From: Parvularcula sp. BBD 1991-13
Lineage (GTDB): Bacteria > Pseudomonadota > Alphaproteobacteria > Caulobacterales > Parvularculaceae
NCBI GenBank assembly: GCA_001657385.1
Contig: LYSZ01000001.1
Location: forward strand, 682,001 to 746,000
Direction: 5' to 3'
DNA length: 64,000 bases
The stretch's first letter is position 1, and each line of letters starts with the position of its first letter. This document shows, in pieces, positions 35,421 through 44,767 of the stretch. A program made the position numbers and the translations under genes. The notes under the pieces are model-generated. The model searched no databases. It saw nothing but the letters and a program-made list of their open reading frames with translations, and had not been told where the DNA came from.

Positions 35421-36682
35421 GCTTCCGCCTCCTCAAGCCAGCCACTGACCAGCGCCTGCAATGCAAGCCGCACCTCGTCCCGGCCGATCGCGTCGATGGC
35501 TTCGCCGACAAAGGCTTCGATCAGGAGCGCGCGCGCCGTGCGTTCGTCGAGGCCGCGCTGGCGCAGATAGAAAAGCGCGTCCTCGTCGAGGGCGCCGGCG
35601 GTCGACCCATGGGCGCATTCGACGTCGTCGGCGTAGATCTCCAGTTCCGGCTTGTGGTTCGCCTCGGCCGTGTCCGACAGGAGCAGCGCGTTCGCCTGCA
35701 TGTCGGCGTCGGTTTTCTGGGCGCCCGGCAGCACGTGAAACTTGCCCTGAAAAACCGTCCGCGCCCGGTCTTTCGCAACGCCCTTGTGAACCTGGCGGGT
35801 CTCGCAGCCGGCGCCGTCATGGCGGACATGGGTGGTGATGTCGCAATGGCGCGACCCGCCCACAAGCGCGGCGCTGTCCATGCGCGCCGAGGCGCCGTCC
35901 CCCGCGTAATGGAGATGCGTTTCATGCCGCGCGAGGCGGGCGCCGGCGCTCAGCGTCGTCTGGTCGTATCGCGCCGCTTCGTCCAGGGTCGCCGCGCACA
36001 GGGCGTGGAAGACGCCTTCGCCGCCCGCGTCCTGAACCGCCGTTCGCTCGACGCGCGCCGAGGCGCCGACGGTCATGCCGCAGAAATGGGAATACAGGAC
36101 CGGCCCCGCGCCCTCATAGGTCTCGAGGATTTCAACCGACGCGCCGGCGCCGACCCGCACCGCGGTCCGCACGAACACCGGCGCCGCGCCGGCGAGGATA
36201 TGCCGGATCAGGATGGGTCGGCCGGGCGCGGCGCCCGCCTCGATCTCGAGCGTGAGCGCATCGTCCGCCATCGCCGCATTCAGCGACAGGATCGGGTGGG
36301 ATTCCAGTTCCGGCGCCAAAGCCGTCGTCCGGGCGACAGCGATGCGGACCCCGCGCGGAAGGTCCTCAGCCGCCGGATGATCGGGCCTGCCGCCGACAAT
36401 GCGCACTTCCACCGGATTGAGAGACGCGAACGCGGAGGGGGCGATGACGATCCCGCCCGCCGCGCGTTCGGCGCCGTTGGGCGCGTCTTGCGCGGGGGCG
36501 GCGTTCAGGGCCGCGTTGAAATCGGACCATTTCCACCCCTCGACGCGGCGATGCGGCATGCGCTGCCGCGCGAACCGCGCCATCGCCGCCGTCTGCGCGG
36601 GCGTCGGCGCCGGGCGCGCCTCGTAAGCCCGGATCAGGCTCGCCTCGAACGGCGTCGGGTTTTCGATCAGCGCATCGCCCAT
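35417..36682 (-). CDS. sufD: SUF scaffold component SufD
   Basis: A 421-residue protein of the SufB/SufD family that forms the SufBC2D scaffold. The right-handed beta-helix core runs from about 120 to 340 and contains VEILETYEGAGPVLYSHFCG and the DVECAHGSTAGALDEDALFYLRQRG region, the best conserved SufD part. It starts four bases after the sufC stop, in one operon. Confidence 0.93.
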   Translation of the reverse strand: MGDALIENPTPFEASLIRAYEARPAPTPAQTAAMARFARQRMPHRRVEGWKWSDFNAALNAAPAQDAPNGAERAAGGIVIAPSAFASLNPVEVRIVGGRPDHPAAEDLPRGVRIAVARTTALAPELESHPILSLNAAMADDALTLEIEAGAAPGRPILIRHILAGAAPVFVRTAVRVGAGASVEILETYEGAGPVLYSHFCGMTVGASARVERTAVQDAGGEGVFHALCAATLDEAARYDQTTLSAGARLARHETHLHYAGDGASARMDSAALVGGSRHCDITTHVRHDGAGCETRQVHKGVAKDRARTVFQGKFHVLPGAQKTDADMQANALLLSDTAEANHKPELEIYADDVECAHGSTAGALDEDALFYLRQRGLDERTARALLIEAFVGEAIDAIGRDEVRLALQALVSGWLEEAEA

Positions 36683-36685
36683 GGG

Positions 36686-37432
36686 TTACGCCGCCTCGAT
36701 GAATTGATCGTAGCCGGAGGTCTCAAGCTCCGCCGCAAGCTCCGGTCCGCCGGATTTGACGATCCGTCCGCCGGCGAGGACATGCACCGCGTCCGGCCTG
36801 ATGTAATCGAGCAGGCGCTGGTAGTGGGTGATGACCAGGAAACCCCTTTCCGGCCCGCGCAGGGCGTTGACGACCTCGCCGACCATTTTCAGCGCGTCGA
36901 TGTCGAGCCCGGAATCGGTTTCGTCCATGATCGCGAAACGCGGCTCGAACATGGCCATCTGCAGCATTTCCATGCGCTTTTTCTCGCCGCCGGAAAAGCC
37001 GACATTGAACGGACGCTTCAGCTTGGCGTCGTCGAGGCCGACAAGTTTCGCCTTGTCGCGAATGACGCGCAGGAATTCCGCCGCCGACATTTCCTCCTCC
37101 CCGCGCGCCTTGCGCTGCGCGTTGAGGGCGGTGCGGATGAACGTCATGGTCTGGACGCCGGGGATTTCCATCGGATGCTGAAAGGAGAGAAAGACGCCCC
37201 TGGCCGCGCGTTCGTCCGGGTCGAGATCAAGCAGGCTTTCACCGTCAAGGGAGACGCCGCCGGCGGTCACGTCGTAATCGTCGCGGCCGGCGATCACATG
37301 CGACAGGGTGGACTTGCCCGAGCCGTTCGGCCCCATGATGGCGTGCACCGCGCCGGCGGGAACCGACAGGCTGAGGCCCTTGAGGATTTCTGCGCCGTCG
37401 ACGGCGGCGTGCAGGTCGTTGATTGTGAGCAT
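36686..37432 (-). CDS. sufC: SUF ATPase SufC
   Basis: A 248-residue ABC-type ATPase. Walker A is GPNGSGKSTLSHVIAG, the signature is FSGGEKKRMEMLQMAMFEP, and Walker B with D-loop is AIMDETDSGLDID. It drives conformational change of the SufBCD complex. The start MLTINDLHA is chosen; an ATG 15 bases upstream has no better ribosome binding site. There is a 76-base gap to sufB, the largest inside the suf block after the one between sufB and the first gene pair. Confidence 0.95.
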   Translation of the reverse strand: MLTINDLHAAVDGAEILKGLSLSVPAGAVHAIMGPNGSGKSTLSHVIAGRDDYDVTAGGVSLDGESLLDLDPDERAARGVFLSFQHPMEIPGVQTMTFIRTALNAQRKARGEEEMSAAEFLRVIRDKAKLVGLDDAKLKRPFNVGFSGGEKKRMEMLQMAMFEPRFAIMDETDSGLDIDALKMVGEVVNALRGPERGFLVITHYQRLLDYIRPDAVHVLAGGRIVKSGGPELAAELETSGYDQFIEAA

Positions 37433-37508
37433 GGGTCGATCTTTCAAATTCGTTCCGGGCTTTCAAAATCGTTCCGGGTATCGGTCTGTGCGCCGGGCGC
37501 GCGCGGGC

Positions 37509-39050
37509 CTAGCCGACGCTTCCCTCAAGGCTGACGCTGACGAGCTTCTGCGCCTCGACGGCGAATTCCATGGGCAGTTCCTGCAACACGTCCTTGCAGA
37601 AACCGTTGACAAGCAGCGCCACCGCTTCCTCCTCGGAGAGCCCGCGCTGCTGGCAGTAAAAGAGCTGGTCCTCCGACAGGCGGGAGGTGGTCGCCTCGTG
37701 CTCCAGAACGGCGCGGGGGTTCTTGCTCTCGATGTAAGGGACCGTATGAGCGCCGCAATTCGACCCGATCAGGAGGGAATCGCACTGGGTGAAGTTGCGC
37801 GCGCCCTCCGCGCCGCGATGGATGCTGACCAGCCCGCGATAGGTGGAGTTCGACTGCCCGGCGGAAATGCCCTTGGCGATGACCCGCGATCTGGTGTTCC
37901 TGCCGAGATGGATCATCTTGGTGCCGGTGTCCGCCTGCTGATGATTGTTGGTGATGGCGATGGAGTAGAACTCGCCCTGGCTGCCCTCGCCCTTGAGCAC
38001 GCAGGACGGATATTTCCACGTCACCGCCGAACCGGTTTCAACCTGGGTCCACGACACCTTGGCGTTTTTGCCGCGGCAGTCGGCGCGCTTGGTGACGAAA
38101 TTGTAGATGCCGCCTTTGCCGTCCTTGTCCCCCGGATACCAGTTCTGGACCGTGGAATACTTGATCTCCGCCTCATCCTCGGCGACGAGTTCGACGACCG
38201 CCGCATGGAGCTGGTTTTCGTCCCGCATCGGCGCGGTGCAGCCTTCGAGATAGGACACGTAAGAGCCCGGCGCGGCGACGATCAGCGTCCGCTCGAACTG
38301 GCCGGTATTCGCCTCGTTGATGCGAAAATAGGTCGAAAGCTCCATCGGGCAGCGCACGCCTTCGGGAACGTATACGAACGTCCCGTCGGAGAAGACCGCG
38401 GAATTCAGGGTCGCGAAGAAATTGTCCGACGTCGGTACGACCGTGCCGAGATATTTGCGGACCAGTTCGGGATGTTCGCGCACCGCTTCGGAAATCGACA
38501 TGAAGATCACGCCCGCCTTTTCCAGCTCCTTCTGGAATGTGGTCGCGACGGAAACGGAATCGAACACCGCGTCGACGGCGACCTTCGGCGAGGAGGCTTG
38601 CTCGCCTTGCGGATGCGTGCGCGCCTCTCCCGGGCTTTCGCCGGCGCCCTTCACGCCCAGCAGCACCTCCGCCTCGCGCAGGGGGATGCCGAGTTTTTCG
38701 AAATCCTTCAGGATTTCTTCCGGCACGTCGTCGATGGATTCGTATTTCGCGCCGCTTTTCGGCTCGGCGTAATAGTAAGCGTCCTGATAATCGATCTCGG
38801 GATAATCGACCATGGCCCATCTGGGCTCTTCCATGGTCAGCCAGCGCCGAAAGGCGGCGAGGCGCCATTCGAGCAGCCATTCCGGCTCTTCCTTCTTGGC
38901 GGAAATGAACCGGACCGTGTCCTCGTTCAGCCCCTTGGGCGCCCTGACGGATTCAATATCCGTCGTGAAGCCGTATTTGTAGGTTTCAAGGGACTTGGCC
39001 GTCTCGACGGTTTCTTTACTGATCGATTCTTTCACTGCGGCTTCGGACAT
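37509..39050 (-). CDS. sufB: SUF scaffold protein SufB
   Basis: A 513-residue core scaffold of SUF assembly. The N-terminal helical part ([20 protein letters not shown]) leads into a beta-helix with family blocks such as [35 protein letters not shown] and [20 protein letters not shown]. The C-terminus has [22 protein letters not shown]. The conserved Cys in EGCTAP is thought to receive sulfur from the desulfurase. Confidence 0.95.
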   Translation of the reverse strand: MSEAAVKESISKETVETAKSLETYKYGFTTDIESVRAPKGLNEDTVRFISAKKEEPEWLLEWRLAAFRRWLTMEEPRWAMVDYPEIDYQDAYYYAEPKSGAKYESIDDVPEEILKDFEKLGIPLREAEVLLGVKGAGESPGEARTHPQGEQASSPKVAVDAVFDSVSVATTFQKELEKAGVIFMSISEAVREHPELVRKYLGTVVPTSDNFFATLNSAVFSDGTFVYVPEGVRCPMELSTYFRINEANTGQFERTLIVAAPGSYVSYLEGCTAPMRDENQLHAAVVELVAEDEAEIKYSTVQNWYPGDKDGKGGIYNFVTKRADCRGKNAKVSWTQVETGSAVTWKYPSCVLKGEGSQGEFYSIAITNNHQQADTGTKMIHLGRNTRSRVIAKGISAGQSNSTYRGLVSIHRGAEGARNFTQCDSLLIGSNCGAHTVPYIESKNPRAVLEHEATTSRLSEDQLFYCQQRGLSEEEAVALLVNGFCKDVLQELPMEFAVEAQKLVSVSLEGSVG

Positions 39051-39106
39051 TCAGGCCTCGATCTCCCTGGCCGCGCCTGCGCGCGCCTTTATGACAAAAC
39101 ACATAG

Positions 39107-40243
39107 TCACGCCGCCTTCGATTTCACCCGGCTGTAGGCGGAAAGCCAGACGCGGCAAAAAGCATCGGCGTCCGCCGACGTCGAATTCCAGCCGAGCGAC
39201 ACGCGAATGGAGGACGACGCTTCTTCCGCGCTTGCGCCCATGGCCGCGAGTACGTGGCTCGGCGTCGACTTGCCCGAGGAGCAGGCCGAGCCGGAGGAAA
39301 CCGCGACGCCGGCGAGGTCGAGCGCCATCAATTGCGTTTCGGCGGAAAATCCGGGGGCTGAAAAACACAAGGTTCCAGGCAGGCGCGGCGAGCCCGCGCC
39401 CCAGATCCGCGCGCCGGCCTCGGCGACGGTCTGCTCGATCCGGTCGCGCAGGGCGGCGATGTCGCCCGCCCGCGCGAGGCTTTCGCGCGCCAGCTCGCAA
39501 GCCTTGCCGAAGCCGGCGACGGCGGCGACGTTATGGGTGCCGGCGCGACGGTTCATTTCCTGTCCGCCGCCGCGCATGACGGGTGCGAGGGGCTGATTCG
39601 GCGCGACGAACAGCGCGCCCGCGCCGAGCGGTCCGCCGAATTTGTGCGCGGTTGCGCTCATCATGTCCGCGCCGGACATGATGAAATTGACCGGGATCTT
39701 GCCGAGCGCCTGCGCCGCGTCGCAAAACAGAAGCCCGCCGGCGCCATGGGCGATGTCGGCCGCTTCGCGCACGGGCTGGATCACGCCGGTTTCATTGTTC
39801 GCGGCCATGACGCAGACCAGAAATGCGCCGTCCGCGGCGGCGTCATAGCCCTGAAGACGCGCCCGCAGCCAGTCGAGATCGACCGTCCCGTCGCGGGTCG
39901 CCGGAATGGTTTCGATGTCGGCGCCGGTCGTCTCGGCGTTGGCGGCGACGGCGGCGTGTTCGATTGCGGATACGAAAATCCGGGCGACGCCGGCGGCGGC
40001 GCTTCCATGCAGGGCGAGGTGGATCGCCTCCGTTCCGCCGCCGGTCAGGATCACGCCGTTGACCGGCGCGTTGGCGAGGGCGCGCACCTGTTCGCGCGCG
40101 TCTTCGAGAGTCTTGCGCGCGGCGCGCCCCTCGGCGTGTACGGACAATGCGTTGCCGTCGCGGCTCATGGCGGCGGCCGCAGCCTCGATCGCCTCCGGAC
40201 GCATCGGCGCGGTCGCGTTATGATCGAGATAATGGCGCGTCAT
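39107..40243 (-). CDS. cysteine desulfurase, IscS/NifS type (group I)
   Basis: A 378-residue PLP desulfurase. HYLDHNATAPMRPEAIEA opens the protein, the PLP lysine is in MMSATAHKFGGPLGAGALF and the catalytic Cys lies in VSSGSACSSGKSTPSHVL, with the long flexible loop of group I. A second desulfurase (sufS) is in the same operon, an arrangement common in alphaproteobacteria. It starts four bases inside the iscR 3' end (overlap with iscR stop). Confidence 0.92.
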   Translation of the reverse strand: MTRHYLDHNATAPMRPEAIEAAAAAMSRDGNALSVHAEGRAARKTLEDAREQVRALANAPVNGVILTGGGTEAIHLALHGSAAAGVARIFVSAIEHAAVAANAETTGADIETIPATRDGTVDLDWLRARLQGYDAAADGAFLVCVMAANNETGVIQPVREAADIAHGAGGLLFCDAAQALGKIPVNFIMSGADMMSATAHKFGGPLGAGALFVAPNQPLAPVMRGGGQEMNRRAGTHNVAAVAGFGKACELARESLARAGDIAALRDRIEQTVAEAGARIWGAGSPRLPGTLCFSAPGFSAETQLMALDLAGVAVSSGSACSSGKSTPSHVLAAMGASAEEASSSIRVSLGWNSTSADADAFCRVWLSAYSRVKSKAA

Positions 40244-40755
40244 TCCGCAGCCTCGACCGGATCAAGGAGAGCGGGTTCCAAGGCGTCATGCATAAAATCA
40301 GTACGCGCCCGGCCGCCGGGCGGATTGACCGCCGCCATGCCGAGGACGCGCTTTTCAATGATGTCTTCAAGGGTGACCGCGTTCAGGAAAATATCGATAT
40401 GCCGGCCAAGCTCGTCCCACAGATCATGGGTGAGGCAGCGTCCCGTCGCGCCGCGGCACCCCACGGAGGACGCCTGGTCGCAGGCGGTCGTTTTGATCTC
40501 TTCGTCGACGGCGGCGATGATGTGGGCGATACGGATATCCGCCGGGGCGCCCGCCAGCTCGTATCCGCCGGAAACGCCGCGGGTGCTGGCGACGAGGCCC
40601 GCCTTGCGCAGTTTGGCGAAAAGCTGTTCGAGATAGGACAGCGAAATGCCCTGGCGAACGGCGATGTCCGAAAGCGCGACCAGGCCCTCGCCCTGTTTCG
40701 AGGCGATGTCGGCGAGCGCCATGACCGCGTATCTGCCTTTTGTCGTCAGCCGCAC
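40240..40755 (-). CDS. iscR: Rrf2-family Fe-S regulator IscR, GTG start
   Basis: A 171-residue winged-helix repressor. RLTTKGRYAVMALADIA and ISLSYLEQLFAKLRKAGLVASTRG form the DNA-binding domain; the cluster-ligand region has Cys-x7-Cys-x6-Cys followed by LTH, as in IscR. The start is GTG at 40755, with AGGAG seven bases upstream, giving the universal N-terminus; the longer ATG frame adds an atypical leader. It heads the SUF operon and probably represses it in the holo form, through the box overlapping the promoter at 40961-40985. Confidence 0.92.
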   Translation of the reverse strand: MRLTTKGRYAVMALADIASKQGEGLVALSDIAVRQGISLSYLEQLFAKLRKAGLVASTRGVSGGYELAGAPADIRIAHIIAAVDEEIKTTACDQASSVGCRGATGRCLTHDLWDELGRHIDIFLNAVTLEDIIEKRVLGMAAVNPPGGRARTDFMHDALEPALLDPVEAAE

Positions 40756-40952
40756 GTCGGCTCCTGTCTTTTGCCGCTGTCTATCGTCAGCGTCTTCTAC
40801 AAACCGCACCGGCCGCGATCGCTCCGGCCGCGCCCGTTTTTCCGCCGACGGGCGGCGGCGAGCCGCATGGAATCACACATCAATCCGGTGCGGCTGCTGG
40901 CGCCCTGTTCAAAACATGGTATACGCGCCCGCCAAATGCCGTGTCTGAGAAT

Positions 40953-40981
40953 GAAATAAGAAAACCTACCTTTTTAGTCAA
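40953..40981 (-). promoter_or_regulatory. suf operon promoter
   Basis: On the minus strand TTGACT and TATTTC are separated by 17 bases, about 200 bases upstream of the iscR GTG. This is the only strong -35/-10 pair in the 350-base spacer. Confidence 0.7.
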
Positions 40982-40985
40982 GATT
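40961..40985 (-). promoter_or_regulatory. IscR-type operator overlapping the suf -35 box
   Basis: Read on the minus strand, this 25-base stretch, which contains CTTGACTAAAAAGGTAGGT, matches 18 of 25 positions of the E. coli type 1 IscR consensus (ATASYYGACTRWWWYAGTCRRSTAT as I recall it). It covers the -35 box, as expected for autorepression. This is my hand alignment, not a scored search. Confidence 0.6.
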
Positions 40986-41107
40986 AGGCTGACAAAGGAA
41001 ACGGTGGATTCAAGCGTTTTTCCCGGTTTTTTTCTTTCATCCCTCAGGGGGATACCAAATTGCTGGGTTTTCAAGGGACGCCCGGCGCCGCGAAACAAGG
41101 GAAGCCG

Positions 41108-41776
41108 ATGCCTGAAGTCATATTCGCCGGTCCGGAAGGACGTCTCGAGGGCCGATATCAGAAGGGAAAAGGCGACGCGCCGCCGATCGCGCTGGTGCTG
41201 CATCCCCATCCCCTGTTCGGGGGCACCATGAACAACCGCGCTACATATGAACTCTATCAGATGTTCGTGCGCCGCGGATTTACGGTGATGCGGTTCAACT
41301 TTCGCGGCGTCGGGCGCAGCCAGGGCGAATACGACCAGGGCCAGGGGGAACTCGCCGACGCGGCGACCGCCCTCGACTACATGCAGCAGATGAATCCCAA
41401 TTCGCCTTTTACCTGGGTGGCTGGTTTTTCCTTCGGTTCGTGGATCGCCATGCAATTGCTGATGCGCCGACCGGAAATCGTCGGCTTCATCGCCGGATCC
41501 ACCCCGGCCAATCTTTACGACTTTTCTTTCCTGGCGCCCTGCCCTTCATCCGGCGTCGTGATCCACGGCGAGCAGGACAAGATCTGCGCGCCCGACGAAA
41601 CCCGCGCCATGGTCGAGCGCACGCGCACCCAGAAGGGGCGCAGGATCGAGTTCGACGTGGTGCCGGAGGCCGACCACTTTTTCGAAACCCGCATGGAAGC
41701 CTTCATCGACAAGGCCGAAGCCTATCTCGACCGGCGGCTCGCGCTCGACCTTCCCGAGGGGGATTACCACGAATAG
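41108..41776 (+). CDS. alpha/beta hydrolase (COG2945 type)
   Basis: A 222-residue small alpha/beta hydrolase. LVLHPHPLFGGTMNNRATY and MRFNFRGVGRSQGEYDQGQGE are the diagnostic N-terminal blocks; nucleophile Ser in AGFSFGSWIAMQL (GFSFG), Asp in HGEQDKICAP and His in PEADHFFETR make the triad. Its substrate is unknown. The start MPEVIFAG is preceded by AAGGGAAG; an in-frame ATG/TTG further upstream would run through the suf promoter region. It is divergent from the suf operon. Confidence 0.85.
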   Translation: MPEVIFAGPEGRLEGRYQKGKGDAPPIALVLHPHPLFGGTMNNRATYELYQMFVRRGFTVMRFNFRGVGRSQGEYDQGQGELADAATALDYMQQMNPNSPFTWVAGFSFGSWIAMQLLMRRPEIVGFIAGSTPANLYDFSFLAPCPSSGVVIHGEQDKICAPDETRAMVERTRTQKGRRIEFDVVPEADHFFETRMEAFIDKAEAYLDRRLALDLPEGDYHE

Positions 41777-41945
41777 CGCCAACCGGCCGGCTCCCGCCCG
41801 TCGCCCGTGTCGCCTTCCTCCCCCGCTCCTTTCCTGCGTCCCGTCCGGTCCGGCCCTTGCATGATGTCATGGCCACAAGACCGGCTTTTGACATTAACTT
41901 TCGTCAAGATGGCGACTAGGATGACGGACCAGCGGGGAACGCATC

Positions 41946-42287
41946 ATGATTGAGACGCTGTTGAACATCCTCCCGCCCTTGCGCGCGGATCTGGCGGTGA
42001 AGCTGACCGGCGTCAACGGCTTTACCGGCGCCGGGGAGATCGGCTTCATCGCCCGTCGCAACGGCGCGCGCAGCATCGAGATCGAACTGCGCGGCGTCGC
42101 CGGTCGCGAAGCCGTTGTCTACGCCGAAGACCAGCCGGTGGCGACGCTGCGCTTCGACCACGGCCACGCCAGTCAGGTGCTGGCGACGGAAAAGGGCGAC
42201 GATGTGCCGGCTCTGTTTTACGGCGCCGCGATCGAAATCCGGCAGAACGGCGAGGCCATTCTCAAGGGATCGCTCACCCGCGCTTGA
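41946..42287 (+). CDS. hypothetical protein, 113 aa
   Basis: A 113-residue soluble protein, beta-rich by pattern (ADLAVKLTGV, GEIGFIARR, SIEIELRGVAG, AVVYAEDQPVATLRF, AIEIRQNGEAILKGSL). No signal peptide, cysteines or membrane helix. AGCGGGGAAC precedes the ATG. I do not recognise the family. Its strand-turn pattern resembles small CHRD- or barrel-like domains only loosely. Confidence 0.6.
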   Translation: MIETLLNILPPLRADLAVKLTGVNGFTGAGEIGFIARRNGARSIEIELRGVAGREAVVYAEDQPVATLRFDHGHASQVLATEKGDDVPALFYGAAIEIRQNGEAILKGSLTRA

Positions 42288-42438
42288 AATTCGCCGCAAA
42301 CCCGCTCGCCTCCAGGCGAAGCGCGAGCCGCGCGCAGGACCATAAAGCGCGAAGATCCTCGGCGCGAAGATCCGGTCGCGAATGGGGACGGCGCGAAGAC
42401 CTATTGCAAAGCGATCCATTGCGGGGTCAAAAAGCAGC

Positions 42439-42591
42439 ATGAGCGAGCCCGATTCGGACGACCTTGCCGACCTCGACAGCGCCGAGCCCTTGACGGCGCC
42501 CGGCGCACGGCGGCCCGTATCCGCGGCGCTTCTGGGCGCGTTCGGCGCCGGCGTCGTCCTGATTGTCGTTCTTCTGTATCTCGCTTACTGA
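42439..42591 (+). CDS. small tail-anchored-like membrane protein, unknown
   Basis: A 50-residue protein with an acidic N-terminus (SEPDSDDLADLDSAEP) and a single C-terminal hydrophobic helix (AALLGAFGAGVVLIVVLLYLAY) ending at the stop, so it looks tail-anchored. The ribosome binding site is weak, and a start at the ATG 57 bases upstream is equally possible. No family recognised. Confidence 0.5.
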   Translation: MSEPDSDDLADLDSAEPLTAPGARRPVSAALLGAFGAGVVLIVVLLYLAY

Positions 42592-42665
42592 GCGGCGCCG
42601 GCCCCCAGCGCGGGGTCTTCAAAGGCGCGCTTCCTGTCCCCTTTCCGGCCCCTTTCCGGCCCCTG

Positions 42666-43640
42666 TCAGGCGAGCCCTTCGCGGCCGATGGCGAGAAATT
42701 TCTCGCGCCGCTGCGCGCGCAACTCGTCCGGGGACAAGGGCTCCAACGCCTGAATGGCCGTTTCCACCGCGTCGCCGAGGCGTTCGATGGTCAGGGCGGA
42801 GTCCCGGTGGGCGCCGCCCACGGGCTCCTGGATGACGCCGTCGATCACGCCGAGATCGAGAAGGTCCTGCGCCGAGACGCGCATCGCCTCGGCGGCGTCC
42901 GGCGCCTTGTTGTCGCCCTTGCTCGCCGCATCCTTCCACAGGATCGACGCGCAGCCTTCCGGCGAGATCACCGAATAAATGGAATGCTCCAGCATCAGCA
43001 CCTTGTTGGCGGCGGCCAGCGCGACCGCCCCGCCCGAACCGCCCTCGCCGACAATGACCGACACGATGGGCGCGCCGAGTCCCAAGCATTTCTGGGTGCA
43101 CGCGGCGATCGCCTCGGCCTGGCCGCGCTCCTCCGCCCCGCGCCCCGGATAAGCGCCCGGCGTATCCACCAGCGTCACCACCGGCAGGTTGAACCGTTCC
43201 GCCATTTCCATCAGCCGGATCGCCTTGCGGTAGCCTTCAGGCCGGGCCATGCCGAAATTGTGCTTCACGCGGCTTTCCGTGTCGGCGCCCTTTTCGTGGC
43301 CGATCAGCATGACCGACCGTCCGCGCAGGCGCGCCGGCCCGCCGAGGATCGCCGCGTCCTCGCCAAAGGCGCGGTCGCCGGCGAGGGGCGTGAACTCCTC
43401 CACCAGGCCGTTGATATAGTCCGAAAAATGCGGCCGCGAGGCGTGGCGCGCGACCTGCGTCTTCTGCCAGCGCGACAGCTTGCCGTATGCTTCCGCCAGG
43501 AGGCCGTCGGCCTTGGCCTGGAGCTTGTCGATCTCCTCGGCGACGCTGACGCCGTTTTCCTCCCCTTCCATGCGGCGCAGATCGTCGATCCTGCCTTCCA
43601 GCTCGGCGATGGGTTTTTCGAAATCGAGGTAGGTGCGCAT
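42666..43640 (-). CDS. accA: acetyl-CoA carboxylase carboxyltransferase subunit alpha
   Basis: A 324-residue subunit of the carboxyltransferase that makes malonyl-CoA for fatty acid synthesis. [19 protein letters not shown] begins the protein, with [56 protein letters not shown] and the [11 protein letters not shown] oxyanion block all present. accD is not in the window. xerD lies upstream on the same strand, an order often seen in alphaproteobacteria. Confidence 0.95.
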   Translation of the reverse strand: MRTYLDFEKPIAELEGRIDDLRRMEGEENGVSVAEEIDKLQAKADGLLAEAYGKLSRWQKTQVARHASRPHFSDYINGLVEEFTPLAGDRAFGEDAAILGGPARLRGRSVMLIGHEKGADTESRVKHNFGMARPEGYRKAIRLMEMAERFNLPVVTLVDTPGAYPGRGAEERGQAEAIAACTQKCLGLGAPIVSVIVGEGGSGGAVALAAANKVLMLEHSIYSVISPEGCASILWKDAASKGDNKAPDAAEAMRVSAQDLLDLGVIDGVIQEPVGGAHRDSALTIERLGDAVETAIQALEPLSPDELRAQRREKFLAIGREGLA

Positions 43641-43741
43641 TGGCGAATCCCGTTCAGGTCAATCGGCGGAAACGCTAGATATCGGCGCCGCTGCGAAATT
43701 TCAAATGGCGAAACCGACAGAAATCCCGGCCGGATAACAGC

Positions 43742-44767
43742 TTAGCCCTGTTTTGCCTTCTTTTTCGCTAACGCCCCCGGTCTCGACAGGGGATGGCGCT
43801 CCATCACCAGCGCGCGCAGCCTGTCCTGCGCCACATGGGTGTAAATCTGGGTCGTGGTGATGTCCGCATGGCCGAGCATCTGCTGCACGCTGCGCAGATC
43901 CGCCCCGCCCTCCAGCAAATGCGTGGCGAAGGCGTGGCGCAGCACATGCGGGGACACCCTGGACGGGGGCACGCCCGCGGCGACGGCGAGGTCTTTCAGC
44001 ATCTGGGCGAGGCGCGAAGCGGTGACGCAGCCGGTTTTGCCGCGCGATGGAAACAGGAACGGCGAGCCGTCCGCGCCCCTGGGGAGAAACGCCGGCCGCA
44101 AGGCGAGATAGTCGCTGACCGCCGCGACGGCGGTGCGGGTCAGCGGGACGAGTCGGTCGCGCCCGCCCTTGCCGCGAACGACGAGGGTCCGCTCGCCGCG
44201 ACGGACCGCAGCCAGCGGCAGGGCCGCCAGTTCCGACACCCGCAGGCCGCTGGCGTAAAGGATCTCCAGAACCGCGCGCAGGCGCGCGCCCGCAGGGCCG
44301 TCCGCCCGCGCGGCCGCGGCGAACAGCGCTTCCACCTCCGCATGCGTCAGCACTTTCGGCAGGGGCCGGCGCGTTCGCGGGCGGTCGACCGAGGCGGACG
44401 GATTGTCGTCGCGATATCCTTCCGCGTAGAGAAACTGATAGAATTGCCGCAGGGCGGAGACCTTCAGCGCCGCTGTCGACGCGGCAAGCCCCGCCGCCTC
44501 CAGCGTCCCCAGCCACGCGGCAATGTCGTCGGCGCCGGCGGTGCGCAGGGTTTCCGAGCGGGTGCGGACGAACGCGGCGAAGCGCGAGAGGTCGCGGCCG
44601 TAGTTTTTCAGGGTGTTCGCGGCGGCGGCGCGCTCCACCGCCATCATCTCCAGAAAGATCTCGACCAGGGCGGCGTCGGTCTGCGACGCCCCTTCCCGTG
44701 ACGCTTCAGGCGGGGACGCGTCGCCGTCGGCCCCCGCCGACGGCTGACGGCGGGGCGCCGCCCCCAT
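43742..44767 (-). CDS. xerD: tyrosine recombinase XerD
   Basis: A 341-residue site-specific recombinase that with XerC resolves chromosome dimers at dif. An N-terminal SAM-like core-binding domain (NTLKNYGRDLSRFAAFV) precedes the catalytic domain with Arg in ILYASGLRVSELAAL, Lys in VRGKGGRDRLVPL, HVLRHAFATHLLEGG (HxxR), LGHADITTTQIYTHV (His and nucleophile Tyr). An extra Ala/Pro/Gly-rich N-terminal tail of about 35 residues is present. The ATG overlaps the stop of the upstream gene by one base. XerD rather than XerC is chosen by the accA/aroK context. Confidence 0.9.
   Translation of the reverse strand: MGAAPRRQPSAGADGDASPPEASREGASQTDAALVEIFLEMMAVERAAAANTLKNYGRDLSRFAAFVRTRSETLRTAGADDIAAWLGTLEAAGLAASTAALKVSALRQFYQFLYAEGYRDDNPSASVDRPRTRRPLPKVLTHAEVEALFAAAARADGPAGARLRAVLEILYASGLRVSELAALPLAAVRRGERTLVVRGKGGRDRLVPLTRTAVAAVSDYLALRPAFLPRGADGSPFLFPSRGKTGCVTASRLAQMLKDLAVAAGVPPSRVSPHVLRHAFATHLLEGGADLRSVQQMLGHADITTTQIYTHVAQDRLRALVMERHPLSRPGALAKKKAKQG

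Noticed and set aside
35411-37534. A 707-codon plus-strand frame across sufD and sufC
   Set aside because: No recognisable domain; sufD and sufC on the minus strand are certain.
41888-41916. TTGACA upstream of the 113-aa gene as a promoter
   Set aside because: No acceptable -10 box at 16-18 bases; the best TAGGAT lies 23 bases away.
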